In this document: piece by piece, positions 1 to 8,994 of the stretch
Layout: each line of letters opens with the position of its first letter
How positions within the stretch are numbered: position 1 is the first letter of the stretch
Source of the DNA: Ga0077555 sp963741565
GTDB taxonomy: Bacteria; Pseudomonadota; Alphaproteobacteria; Rhizobiales; Hyphomicrobiaceae
Direction: 5' to 3'
Length of the DNA: 64,000 bases
Assembly: GCA_963741565.1 (NCBI GenBank)
Contig: CAVUIK010000019.1
Coordinates: forward strand, 1-64,000
Program-made: the position numbers and the translations under genes
The notes under the pieces: model-generated
The model's input: only the letters and a program-made list of their open reading frames with translations
Databases searched by the model: none
What the model was told of the DNA's origin: nothing

Positions 1-139
1 CAGGACCGTGCGATAAACATCGCCTTAGGCTGATGTCGCCATCGCGGCTTCGATCTTTGACTTTACGGAGCGACGCTTGGCAAATTTCGTAAAGATCCAT
101 TTTGCCACGACCACGGTCTTTAACGAATTTTTCGGTCAT
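1..139 (-). CDS. Hypothetical protein, N-terminal part (runs off the window start)
   Basis: An open frame starts with ATG at 139 and stays open to base 1, giving about 46 residues that begin MTEKFVKDRGRGKMDLYEIC and are rich in Lys and Arg. The ATG overlaps the stop codon of the upstream DUF6232 frame in an ATGA arrangement, and GGTAGG lies just upstream, so the two genes look translationally coupled. I do not recognise the family. The 3' end lies outside the window. The call rests on the coupling and the uninterrupted frame only. Confidence 0.4.
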   Translation of the reverse strand, partial: MTEKFVKDRGRGKMDLYEICQASLRKVKDRSRDGDISLRRCLSHGP

Positions 140-605
140 GCACCTACCCGTCCATTGAGCACGATTGCTTGCTCTATGGCGGATTTTACGTCGCGCGTGA
201 CGGATGGCTTCAGGCCCCAGATCTCATTCCTGCGCCCATCTGCTGTGGAAAGTTCAGGAAGTTGCCTGCTTTGCTATTCAGCATACCATACAGCAGCGGA
301 ACTCCGCCCCAGACTGCAAAAAACAGCCCAGCCAATCCTGTTATCACTGCCATAACATTTACGATTTGGTAGAGTTGTGGGGAGTTTGTCCACGCACCAC
401 GATCAAATCCAATCTCGGACAACAAAATCAATGATATTGGCGACAGCGCCGCAAGCCCTAAAAGCAGGCGCTTCATCCATGTTTTTCGATAGGTTCGACA
501 GCTGACACCGGCAATCTGGCGCACTGCATAAGACTGCCCTTTGATCGTGACCATCTGCGGCGTCACTACGATCCCGGTTGATGCGTAAATCGGTTTCTCT
601 GACAT
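136..605 (-). pseudogene. DUF6232 family membrane protein, frameshifted near its C-terminus
   Basis: The N-terminal part (605 down to about 250) reads MSEKPIYASTGIVVTPQMVT, followed by YAVRQIAGV. This is the beta-rich start of DUF6232 proteins, followed by two hydrophobic segments (about residues 45-65 and 82-107). The uninterrupted frame ends at 210 in an unrelated-looking tail. A different frame from about 250 to 136 reads LPELSTADGRR, NEIWGLKPSV and KSAIEQAIV, which matches the usual DUF6232 C-terminal strand and helix and ends in an ATGA overlap with the next gene. One missing base around 245-252 explains this. The family function is unknown. This could be a real mutation or an assembly indel. 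Confidence 0.6.
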
Positions 606-662
606 CGCTCCCGTTTCGAGGCAATCGACCGCTCGGCCTGGTTGCGGCCCGACACGACAGAA

Positions 663-801
663 TTGCCTATTCTGTTGAATCTGCGGGAATAACCACGGTT
701 CTATTGCTCAGACGAGGGGTGCGGTGATATTCTCGCCGCCAGTCGGGACCGCTTGCCGCGTTGGCGCGGGCGGCTCTGGGGGAGTTCAACAGAATAGGCA
801 A
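663..801. repeat. Perfect 17-bp inverted repeat pair flanking 105 bp (candidate invertible element)
   Basis: The left arm ttgcctattctgttgaa (663-679) and right arm ttcaacagaataggcaa (785-801) are exact reverse complements separated by 105 bp. They lie in the gap between the divergent DUF6232 gene and a tyrosine recombinase gene that begins 50 bp to the right. Inverted repeats of this size beside a tyrosine recombinase are the layout of site-specific DNA inversion switches, as in fim-type systems. Inversion itself is inference. The repeats could instead be an operator pair or the ends of a small element. Confidence 0.6.
704..731 (+). promoter_or_regulatory. Possible sigma-70-like promoter inside the inverted-repeat segment
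   Basis: TTGCTC at 704-709 and GATATT at 726-731 are separated by 16 bp, a weak match to -35 and -10 boxes. The site points right, towards the recombinase. If the segment inverts, it would point left, towards the DUF6232 gene. The match is poor enough that chance is a real possibility. Confidence 0.22.
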
Positions 802-818
802 ATCCGTCGCGTCCTGAG

Positions 819-835
819 GCTCGTCGTAGACGAGC
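819..835 (+). promoter_or_regulatory. Short perfect hairpin just before the recombinase ribosome binding site
   Basis: gctcgtc (819-825) and gacgagc (829-835) can pair perfectly around a 3-nt loop. The hairpin abuts the ggaagga purine tract (836-842) that serves the ATG at 851. It could influence translation of the recombinase; no direct evidence beyond position. Confidence 0.35.
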
Positions 836-850
836 GGAAGGAACGATGAG

Positions 851-1480
851 ATGCACTCCACAGCCGACGGCACTCTCAGCCTTTTCACCACGAACGGACA
901 GCGCAAGTACCTCACCGGGGACGAGCGTCGGCACTTTCTTGCAGCTGCCGCGACGAGCGGCAGGCCGGAGCTTGCCACGTTGTGCGCAACTCTTGCTTAC
1001 ACAGGATGCAGGATATCCGAGGCGCTTGCGCTAACTTCGGCATCCATCGATTTCGACGAAGGCTTCATCGCCATCCGTTGTCTCAAGAAGCGCTCAAAGA
1101 TCCCGGTGATGCGGGAAGTGCCCGTGCCTAATGAGTTGCTGGCTGCACTGCGCGCCGTCCACATTCAGACGGACGACGGTGCTGCATGCCGCTTGTGGTC
1201 ACTTTCACGCAGCCGGGCGTGGCAGCTCGTCAAGGGCGTCATGACTGATGCGGGAATTCCGGCGGGCGCACAGACTACTCCGAAGGGGCTTCGTCATGGC
1301 TTCGGTATTCATGCCATCCGGTGCGGTGTGCCGATCAACCTCGTTCAGCGATGGCTTGGCCACGCCAGCATGAGCACGACGGCAATCTATCTTCAGGCGA
1401 TGGGCCGCGAGGAACGAGATATTGCCGCCCGCATGTGGATACGCGATGTCCGGCGCCCTTCAGATCAGATATCAAAGTGA
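851..1480 (+). CDS. Short tyrosine recombinase / integrase (catalytic domain only)
   Basis: This 209-residue protein has the C-terminal catalytic fold of tyrosine recombinases. Arg54 sits in the TGCRISEAL box, a beta-hairpin Lys lies near 80-83, KGLR at 145-148 is the box II motif with Lys in place of the usual His (followed by His149), His171 is in LGHASMSTTAIY, and Tyr180 is the nucleophile. About 20 residues precede the catalytic domain, so the N-terminal core-binding domain of full phage integrases (300-400 aa) is absent. The start is preceded by ggaagga. The gene lies 50 bp right of a 17-bp inverted repeat pair and its 3' end overlaps the convergent phosphoesterase by 16 bp. It may act on those repeats, or be the recombinase of the surrounding island. 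Confidence 0.88.
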   Translation: MHSTADGTLSLFTTNGQRKYLTGDERRHFLAAAATSGRPELATLCATLAYTGCRISEALALTSASIDFDEGFIAIRCLKKRSKIPVMREVPVPNELLAALRAVHIQTDDGAACRLWSLSRSRAWQLVKGVMTDAGIPAGAQTTPKGLRHGFGIHAIRCGVPINLVQRWLGHASMSTTAIYLQAMGREERDIAARMWIRDVRRPSDQISK

Positions 1481-2280
1481 GTAGCCGGTGAAAACGTCCG
1501 AGCGTTTCCGTCCTTGCCGTCGAAGCCTCGGCAGTTGGTCAGCACGCGCGTACCGCCGATGCTGTAGCTTTTCCTGATATGTGTGTGGCCGTGCACCCAG
1601 ATCGGCACGTTGTCGAGCGCGGCGATGGTGGCGTCGAGATCGCTCGCATAGGCCCCGTCGAGACCGTTTCCTGCAAATGCGGGATTGATTCCTTGTCGGC
1701 TCGGCGCGTGATGCGTGATAACGACCGTCGGTTTGGACGGATTGGCGGCGAGGCATCGCTGCAAGGCCGACCAAGACGCGTCGAAGGCATCGGCCGCGTC
1801 CTCCGGGCGGAACTTGGCCAGCAGTGTCTCTCCGTCCGATGTGACGGATCGTTTCTTGACGAAGAAATATTCGCCCATGCGTCGGCGCACGCCGTTCATG
1901 GCGTCCGGGCTCCTGCTTTCGAAGTCCGACCAGAGCGTCGAGCCGAAAAATCGCACCCCATCCAAATCTACGCAGTCGTTGTCGAGGACGGTGATGCCCG
2001 GCAGATGCTGCCGCAGAAGGCCGATGGTCTCGTCGAACACCCCGTCATAGTGATCGTGATTTCCGGCGACGAGCAGGACGTGAGCGAAGTTTGCGGCCGC
2101 GCGCTCGGCAAAGCGCATCACCCTGGCGCGTTGATCGATGCTGAACTTGTCGCGTCGCTCAGGATCGAGACAGCGGGCGTGACATAGATCACCGGCAACG
2201 ATGAGCACGTCGCCCTTCGGTAGCTTCCATTTGAAGTCCTGGGCTTCCAGATGCAGGTCGCTGATGTAGTGGCAGCGCAT
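1465..2280 (-). CDS. Calcineurin-like metallophosphoesterase
   Basis: A 271-residue protein with the full metallophosphoesterase signature: SDLHLE at residues 7-12, AGDL near 29, GNHDHY near 72, an ITHHAPS motif in the middle, and GHTH near 232. These His, Asp and Asn residues bind two metal ions that hydrolyse phosphomono- or diesters. There is no signal peptide, so it is probably cytoplasmic. Related single-domain members act on nucleotides or are found with mobile elements and defence loci; the substrate here cannot be told. It is convergent with, and overlaps by 16 bp, the recombinase gene, so the two may travel together. Confidence 0.85.
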   Translation of the reverse strand: MRCHYISDLHLEAQDFKWKLPKGDVLIVAGDLCHARCLDPERRDKFSIDQRARVMRFAERAAANFAHVLLVAGNHDHYDGVFDETIGLLRQHLPGITVLDNDCVDLDGVRFFGSTLWSDFESRSPDAMNGVRRRMGEYFFVKKRSVTSDGETLLAKFRPEDAADAFDASWSALQRCLAANPSKPTVVITHHAPSRQGINPAFAGNGLDGAYASDLDATIAALDNVPIWVHGHTHIRKSYSIGGTRVLTNCRGFDGKDGNARTFSPATHFDI

Positions 2281-3005
2281 GACAGCTCACCCTCTCGAAT
2301 CGATGGAGCCGTGAGTATGTGAGCACCCGCGCGGCTTGTCGGTTAAGGGGCGTTAAGGATTGGCGGCTGAAGCCGGCTCGTCGCCGACCTTGCCGCGCAT
2401 GAGGAAGCACAATTGTTGAAGCTCACTCCCGGCGAGTTCTTCGGCCTTCAGCTCGGCGCGTGGCGATATCGGAACCATGTGAACTACCAAGGTGCCCGCC
2501 CGTTCTACTATCTGTCGTTGCTCATCACCTTCGCCGACTACAAACGTGCGCGTGCCAATCATGCCGGGCACCGCGACGAAGGCAAGCGTCTGCTGGAAGT
2601 CCGAGTGCTGTTATTCAAGCGGTACGAGCCAGAGAGCATCCAGAAACGGCGCGGTCACTTAGGGCCTACAATTCACTGAGTGCCACAAGATTTTGTAGGC
2701 TGTGAAATCCGCGATCCTCTCGCAGCCTCGGACTTTGAGCTCGGCGGGTTGGCCTTCGACGTTCTCCCGGAGGCGAATTAAATCTGTATGGTCTTGAATG
2801 TGCTGGGGAGTAGTGAGACCGCGGCGCTAGGCTGGTCAGAGACACAGTCCATGCATGACCGGCGAAAACGTATATCAGCGTTTGACATTCCCGAGGATGC
2901 GAGACCCTCACACATCGGCTACACTTCGCCGGTCGAGTTGCGGTAAAAACGAAGCACGCGATACGGAGTCGCGCTAGAAGTTGCCCAGTTCCAACCGAAC
3001 GCGCC
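2281..3005. other. 725-bp stretch without an intact gene; one coding-like remnant
   Basis: I see no intact gene here. On the minus strand, 2614 down to 2353 reads like protein (SDFQQTLAFVAVPGMIGTRT, then GTLVVHMVPISPRAEL). It is preceded by an in-frame stop at about 2614, and only a GTG at 2571 could start it, so it looks like the 3' remnant of a larger lost gene. I cannot name the family. The rest, 2680-3005, shows no convincing codon structure. Confidence 0.3.
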
Positions 3006-5992
3006 TCATCCATCTGACCTTTCGACGTCTTCAATTTGAGCGCCAGGAAACATCAAGGGGGAAATCAGCGGAATAAGTTGCACAGCTTTAAGCTCCTTGA
3101 TCCACTTTTTAGCTAACTTCACCTGCTCCGTAACAGCATTCAAATCGCCTTCCAAGAACGCTAGTCGCGCCTGCCCAATGTGATATTCGGGCTTCCTTCG
3201 ATTGTAATTTGTGGAATTTATTAGCTTGTTAGCTGTGTCGAGGTGTTCGTGCATGCGGAAACACGAATTGACATCATGCTCGTCAAGTCGCACTCCCGAC
3301 TCAGACGGCATGGCCATGATCAACAGGGCCGCTAACAGATGGCAATCGATCTGATAAATGATGAAAGCCCCGCGCTTTGCAATATCAAACGAGAACCGTA
3401 AATCTTCGATGGCCAGATGGAAATCTTTGCGCTCGATCAGCCATTCGGCGCGGGCCAAAAATCCCCGTGGGATCTGATCCTGAACGCCTAACTCTAAGAA
3501 GAGTAGTGCAAGCCGCCTCAAAGTGCTCATTTGCGGATGAATCAACTTCGTTGTGCAGCCGTTGCTCGATATGTATTGCTCTAGAAATAGCGAGGTGACA
3601 CATCGCCTTGGCAACTATAGACAACTTTAGATGGCCGCTGAGTGCCAACGCTTTGGTGGCTTGTTGGAAAACGGTCTGTGTTTCACCTTTCGAAATAAGA
3701 AAATCCCAATGGCGATAACCGGCAGCAGAAGTCAGCGGAAGTCCGTGCACGCTGCCTGCGCCCAAAGCGCAGGCCTCCGAGAACCATCTTTCACTTTCAA
3801 ATGCGTCACCGGAGGCAAATAGCACTTCCGCCAAAATCGTTCTGTCGTCAATCCGTTCGCGGAGGTCATTGCTCGCATCGGCGAGCATAACTGCCGTCCG
3901 CGCCGCATCAATAGCGGGCGGAATCTGACCCAGAAACAGTTGTATCCCACTGATTATTGAAGCAACGATTGCGGCTTCCCGATTGGCCTTAAGCTCTGCA
4001 AAACCCAATAGCGACATTTTCATTAGTGGAAGAGATTCATTCAATCGTCCGAGTGCCTGCAGGCAATACCCAGCCCAATTGGCCACCTCGGATTGATCGT
4101 ACCGATTTAAACCAGCCCACGGCGTGTCCCACGGCTGATCGAAGTAGTGAGACAATATGTATAGGTCATCACCAAAAAGACCAAGCTGATGAACGTTGAA
4201 GTGCTCATCCTTTCGCCGAACCCTTGGCCAATATACATCCTTAAACGTCTCTTCGTGGCAGCCTGCACTACATCCATGCACAATCGCATGAACCAAAAGC
4301 TCCATTTCTCGTGGAGTGTTCGGCAGTTCCGGCGCTTGATCCTTGTAGTGAACAAAGAGGGCTCGATGCGCAGTTTTGTATAATGCGGGGTTCTCAAGCT
4401 TCAATCGGGAGCTGAAGTACTCTCGAATAAGAGGATGTGCATCCAGTGATCGCGCAGTCGCCGATTGAGGGTTCACTAACCCAAGGCTCCGCAACGTCTC
4501 TACGGCAAACTGCCATTGAGCATTGTTGACGCAATCCAGTTCCTCGGAAATTTGTAAAAAGTGACCCGACTTGCGGAGTGCTTCAATGGCATCTGGGGGT
4601 GCGGGTCGGTCAAAAAGACCCAATATGTACAATATAGAAAGTTCAACTCTGTTATTTTGGCTGAACCATTCCTCGTAGGAACGCATAACGCGCTTCGCGT
4701 GTCCGCCATCTGCTGGATCGTCAAGGAGGCTGCCGAGGCGGTAACGATCTGACAATGTCGCCAGCAAAAACCACTCGAAGGTAGTTTCCAAGCAACCTCA
4801 ACGCCAGTGCATGGCCATCGTACTCAACAACTGCTAGGCGCAGCTCACCTTCCGCGCCGCGAATTTGCAGTCGCCTAAGGAGCAATACTCCTTCATTGAC
4901 GGAAAGACCCCTGAGTTTGCGAATAATGACAGCACGGTCTTCGGAAGATGAAAGTTCGTGGGGTTCGTGCCTGGTTGTGATAATGCAGAGACCGATATTA
5001 CGCAGCGTGAGTTTCTTCAAGAAATATCTCAAGGTCTCATCACGCAGCCTTCCACCCATTGAGCCAGGTGGGAATTGGAGAGTCTCCAAGCCGTCTAGAA
5101 TTAGTATACATCTACGTTCGCATATGAGGTCCGCTAGTTTAGTCGCTCGTTCGAATGGGGATGACAAGAACGGGCCGTCATATCCGAACCAGCGGAGCGC
5201 AACGTCAAAAAAGAGGTCGCTCGAAATAAGTCGATCATCGGCGGAGCCCTGTCGATAGAAGGACCAAGCAAAGATTCTCTTGATACCCCAAGACGGCATG
5301 ACGTCGGTATATCGCCGCAGCCAGTAGTTGACGAGCGCGGTCTTGCCGGTCCCACCGCTGGCGACAAAGATTAGAGTATTAGTGTCTGGCGCTACAAAAA
5401 CGTCTGTGTCAGGGAGAATGTGTCCAGTTGTTAAAGCATCATCGAGAAGTTTGAGCTCTTCAGAGCGCCCCAAAAAAAGTTCCGGCGTCTCCGTCATATG
5501 GGATAGATCAATCTCAGGGGGGTCTTCGAAACGGCATTGGAGCCTATCGGATGGTTCACCGAGGGCTTGTATCACGGCTTCAGAATGAACACTTCGGCCA
5601 ACAAATGACATAGCATTGAGTTTGTGTAAGCCGCGAGGAATTTGGCAACGATCTATGATAATCGGAACGAGCTTGCACATGTAAGCTGCTAGCGTCGCCT
5701 CGGCCACAACCCATTTTGATTTGACTGAGTGTTCAGACCAAATAACGAGTACTCGCCTAGCGCTTCTTAGCGCTCGCTCGATATCAATTGGGAATGCCCG
5801 GCCAACCAGCAACCTATCGTCTCGCCAAACGCTTAGCCCGCTTTTCCGGAGATATGTTTCTAGCGTCGCTGCTTCGTTTAAGTTTAGGTGTGAGTAGCTG
5901 ATGAAGACGTCGAGTGCGTCATCCGTGCTTTGCACTTCTTCTCGCAAGTGAGGTTCCCCTATCAGGCCAGACGGATCACACAGGTTTAACAA
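3006..5992 (-). pseudogene. TIR - STAND NTPase - TPR-like protein, broken by two +1 frameshifts (defence-type)
   Basis: Three consecutive frames together form one protein of about 990 residues. The first (5992-4721) has a TIR domain at residues 28-150 (LDVFISYSH, then WVVAEA with the Glu98 expected of TIR NADases). A STAND-type NTPase follows, with Walker A ASGGTGKTA at 211-219, Walker B LILDGLE near 297 and a TTRHEP sensor. It breaks after GDIVR, and RLGSLLDDPADGGHAKRVM continues in the next frame (to about 3495). That frame breaks in turn, and LELGVQDQIPRGFLARA continues in a third frame to the stop at 3006. The C-terminal half is helical and TPR-like. Both breaks need one base to be skipped. 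The gene is clearly AT-richer than its surroundings, which suggests transfer. Intact relatives sense phage and act by NAD+ depletion; this copy is probably inactive unless the breaks are assembly errors. Confidence 0.75.
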
Positions 5993-6726
5993 TCTGTAAA
6001 ATTGGATTTGAGCGCGCTTTCAGCTCAAACATATGCGCTAAAGTGGCTGCTCTCCCGCCCCTGCAAAAAGACCAATCTCAACTACCTGCCACATGCCCGT
6101 AAATGTTAAATCAAACGCCTCTCGTCGCATGAAATCCGGTCTACTCGTCTAAGTGGCGACGTTTCACTGGAATGTCTCAAATGCTTCAGACCCCTTGATG
6201 TGACGCCTATTGTTCCGAGTGCAGCAGCAGTCATTCTGAAAGTTCCCATCAAATCAATGATTTTCTATCTCGTCCTAGCGTAGTCGACGTGCCGTACAGC
6301 AAGTCCATCCACTCCGTTCTGGCCCTGCGCGGCACCTCGAACGTGATTGACAGTAGGGTGCGGCGTCTTTCCAAATCCCGCGTCGCGCCTTGGTAGCTGA
6401 AGGCAGCACGGACGTCGTGCGCCAGCGTCGCTAAGGGTGACCAACAATGTAAACAGAGGATCGATGTTCATCAAGAAATCATCGATCGGATCATCGGCCG
6501 CGATCCACTAGGGTATCGTGGACGGCGCGCGGCTACTGGGTAGCAACCTGTGTTTGCGAAAGTTTCGGGCGAACCATTTTTGAGGCGCGCAACCCGCGGA
6601 GAACCCTGGCTGACATTCACACGCGAGCGCATGGCAGAACCTGCCAACGCCCGATTTTTTGCTACCCATGTGCTACCCAGAGCGCTTTTTGGTAGTGTGT
6701 GATTTCAGCTAAGTGCTTGAAAAGGT
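5993..6726. other. 730-bp stretch without an intact gene, between the TIR locus and tRNA-Met
   Basis: No intact gene is visible. On the minus strand, about 6470 down to 6254 holds a coding-like stretch (for example RDLERRRTLLSITFEVPRRA and TEWMDLLYG) that ends at a stop and lacks a plausible start; it looks like the tail of a lost gene. Close to the tRNA 3' side, gggtagca occurs twice within 20 bp (in the 6660-6682 area, minus strand), the kind of sequence found at the junction of tRNA-borne islands. I cannot define exact attachment core repeats. Confidence 0.3.
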
Positions 6727-6803
<77 letters not shown>

Positions 6804-6885
6804 TCACCAATCCCTGCTCCTGGGAGCAAGGCATCGCAGCCGCTGCGCTGCCAAGGCGGCAGCGCCTCGGACCAGCGCGTCGCCC

Positions 6886-7311
6886 TTATAGCAGGAATTC
6901 CCGGCTTGGAAACATCCATTTGATCAATGATACAACTGTTGCGCGGCAACCGGCGACATGCCTCCGGAGGACACGATGTGGCCATCGCCTCAGGGTGCAC
7001 AGCGCACACGCGGACAGGTCCGGGGTGGCTATGGTGTTAAGCGTGACGCCGGTCGCCTGCGCGAAGCCACCCGCTTTGGCCGTCGTCGAGGCCCAGCCAC
7101 CGAAGAAATTGAGCGATAACGACAGGCCCGGATCGAGCTTGCCGTAGACCTCGACACCGTCCTCATGGCTCGAAGAGCCGATCAGCAAGCCCTTCGTCGC
7201 CGCAGCCATGTCGATTTTGTCGCCAAGCAGCCCGTTCTGCATTGCGGCTGCCGGCGCGTTGCCGCCGTCGATGACGCCAGGAACAGTCCCAAACCCAGTT
7301 TTCTGTCAACC
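6886..7311 (-). pseudogene. Truncated coding remnant of unknown function
   Basis: On the minus strand an open frame reads through FGTVPGVIDGGNAPAAAMQN, DKIDMAAATKGLLIGSSSH and KLDPGLSLSLNFFGGWA before degenerating towards 6886. The codon pattern resembles real protein, but there is no proper start: the upstream side is cut exactly where the IS3-family end begins at 7312. It is most simply the 3' fragment of a gene interrupted by that element. I do not recognise the family. Confidence 0.3.
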
Positions 7312-7527
7312 TGAACAGTATCTTTCGGCTGCTGCCGGTTCAGTAGACACGAAGTTTAGGTGTCATGATGGAACTGGAGGTGGCCAATGGGACGACGGAG
7401 TTTCAGTCGCGAGTTCAAGGTCGAGGCGGTTCGGCTGATCCGGGATCGCGGGGTGTCGGTTGCTCAGGCGTCGCGTGATCTCGACGTGCATGGAAACACG
7501 CTGCGCAAGTGGGTTACCGAGAGTCTC
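7312..7527 (+). mobile_element. IS3-family insertion sequence remnant (left end and start of OrfA)
   Basis: The segment begins tgaacagtatctttcggctg, which resembles an IS3-family terminal repeat. At 7387 an ATG with an upstream ggagg opens a frame reading MGRRSFSREFKVEAVRLIRD, then GVSVAQASRDLDVHGNTLRKW. This is the N-terminal helix-turn-helix of an IS3-family OrfA transposase. After about 45 residues the similarity stops and the frame runs into unrelated sequence. The rest of OrfA, all of OrfB (the DDE domain) and the right end are missing, so the element is dead. Exact right boundary is uncertain. Confidence 0.75.
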
Positions 7528-7932
7528 AGCCCTCATCCTGAACAGGAAACGACGATCTGGCGCGCCACTGTTTTCAAAAGCAAACGTATCTGCGCCGCTG
7601 TCCAAGTCGACATAAACGATTGAAATCTCTACAGTGCATGCATCTGTTCTGGCTCCCAGCGACGGCGAGGAAGCGGGAAACGTCTCGGCAATGCTGGCCC
7701 TCGATGCCCTGGCCGGCGGCAAGAATCCGCCCGCGGCATAGCTTCCCGATACCGGTTCCAACAATCGACGATTGGGAGGCTTCGCCATCTTTTCTGATGG
7801 TCCATCCCACAGCAAAAAAGCGTCCAACTGCACATGTGATTGAAATTGTGATGTGACTCGTCCTAGGCTGGCAGATGTTCACCACATCCGATATCTGTCG
7901 GCCATGCGCTGACGCTGGTTGGGAACCGGATC
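7528..7932. other. About 400 bp without a confident gene
   Basis: Beyond the IS fragment there is no gene I can support. On the minus strand, 7833 down to about 7525 is open and includes RTDACTVEISIVYVDLDSGA, which could be a fragment cut by the IS, but no family is recognisable and the start is unconvincing. The last 60 bp before 7933 is the leader of the methyltransferase gene. Confidence 0.3.
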
Positions 7933-8745
7933 ATGACGATATCCGACAGTCATTTCGCGGGATCGATCCCCGAGATTTATGATCGTTATCTCGTTCCACT
8001 TATCTTCGAAGTGCCGGCTAGAGATCTCGCGACCCGACTGTTGCAGATCGAGCCGATGCAGGTCCTGGAGACCGCAGCGGGCACTGGTGTCCTGACGCGA
8101 GAGATGGCAGCAAGATTGCCGGATTCGGCGCGCATTGTTGCAACCGACCTCAACCAGGCGATGTTGGACCATGCGGCTGTACGGCTGACCGGTGATCGTC
8201 GGATCACCTGGCAGAAGGCCGACGCATTGGCGCTGCCGTTCCCGGATGACAGTTTCGATGCCGTCGCCTGCCAGTTCGGAGCGATGTTCTTTCCAGACAA
8301 AACCCAAGGGTACCGGGAGGCCAGGCGCGTGCTGAAGCCAGATGGTACGTTCGTATTCAATGTTTGGGACCGGATCACGGAGAACGAGTTCGCCGATATC
8401 GTGACACAGGCGCTCGCAACGGTGTTTCCAATCGACCCGCCACTCTTCATGGTTCGCACGCCCCACGGCTACCATGACGTCGCGCAAATCCGTCAGCACC
8501 TGATTGCCGCCGGATTCTCATCAACCGAAGTGGAAACACTGACTGCGGTGAGCAGGGCACCGTCGGCGCGAGACGTCGCTGTCGCCTACTGTCAAGGGAC
8601 GCCGCTGAGAAATGAGATCGAGGCGCGAGATGGGTCGCTACTCGAAGAAGCTACGCAACGGTCTGCCGATGCCCTGGCGCGCAAATTTGGGAGCGGTGCC
8701 GTGGAGGGACGCATCCAAGCCCATGTCATCAGCGCCAAGCGATGA
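7933..8745 (+). CDS. Class I SAM-dependent methyltransferase
   Basis: A 270-residue protein with a Rossmann-type methyltransferase core. Motif I is VLETAAGTGVLTREMA (residues 44-59), an acidic residue follows strand 2 (VATDLNQAML), motif post-II is KADALALPFPDDSFDAVACQ, and then comes EARRVLKPDGTFVFNVWD. This is the Methyltransf_11/UbiE-like pattern. The C-terminal third would form the substrate cap. Small-molecule methylation is likely but the substrate is unknown. It stands alone between the IS remnant and the next gene, without an obvious operon. ATG at 7933 gives the usual length for the family. Confidence 0.85.
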   Translation: MTISDSHFAGSIPEIYDRYLVPLIFEVPARDLATRLLQIEPMQVLETAAGTGVLTREMAARLPDSARIVATDLNQAMLDHAAVRLTGDRRITWQKADALALPFPDDSFDAVACQFGAMFFPDKTQGYREARRVLKPDGTFVFNVWDRITENEFADIVTQALATVFPIDPPLFMVRTPHGYHDVAQIRQHLIAAGFSSTEVETLTAVSRAPSARDVAVAYCQGTPLRNEIEARDGSLLEEATQRSADALARKFGSGAVEGRIQAHVISAKR

Positions 8746-8749
8746 CACC

Positions 8750-8785
8750 ATTACGAGCTACAGGAGCATTACGAGCCACAGGAGC
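8750..8785. repeat. Two tandem 18-bp repeats just after the methyltransferase stop
   Basis: attacgagctacaggagc (8750-8767) is followed directly by attacgagccacaggagc (8768-8785), 17 of 18 bases identical. The repeat begins 5 bases after the stop codon. It probably arose by slippage; no function is evident. Confidence 0.6.
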
Positions 8786-8994
8786 CAACAGCCAGCTATC
8801 ATTTGGCAACCAAGCTTTGGCGCGCCCGACAGGATAAAAGCAAGCACATCTATGCAATTAAAATTTCAACGAAATATTTAACTCACGGATGCCCTGTTCG
8901 CATGAAACCCGAGCCGCCAGATGCCTCTCGTTCCGTCTTGCTCTAGAGTAGTACGAGGGCGGTGTCGAAGCCGCTCCTGTAAGGAGGCACCATC

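Noticed and set aside
2413..2679. 88-residue plus-strand frame in the gap after the phosphoesterase
   Set aside because: No family resemblance, poor ribosome binding site, and it overlaps a more protein-like minus-strand remnant.
2666..3034. 122-residue minus-strand frame upstream of the gene remnant
   Set aside because: Composition is unlike protein and there is no ribosome binding site or similarity to known domains.
4721..4791. Programmed +1 frameshift in the TIR-STAND gene
   Set aside because: No recognised slippery sequence, stop-codon shift site or stimulatory structure is apparent at either break, and there are two breaks.
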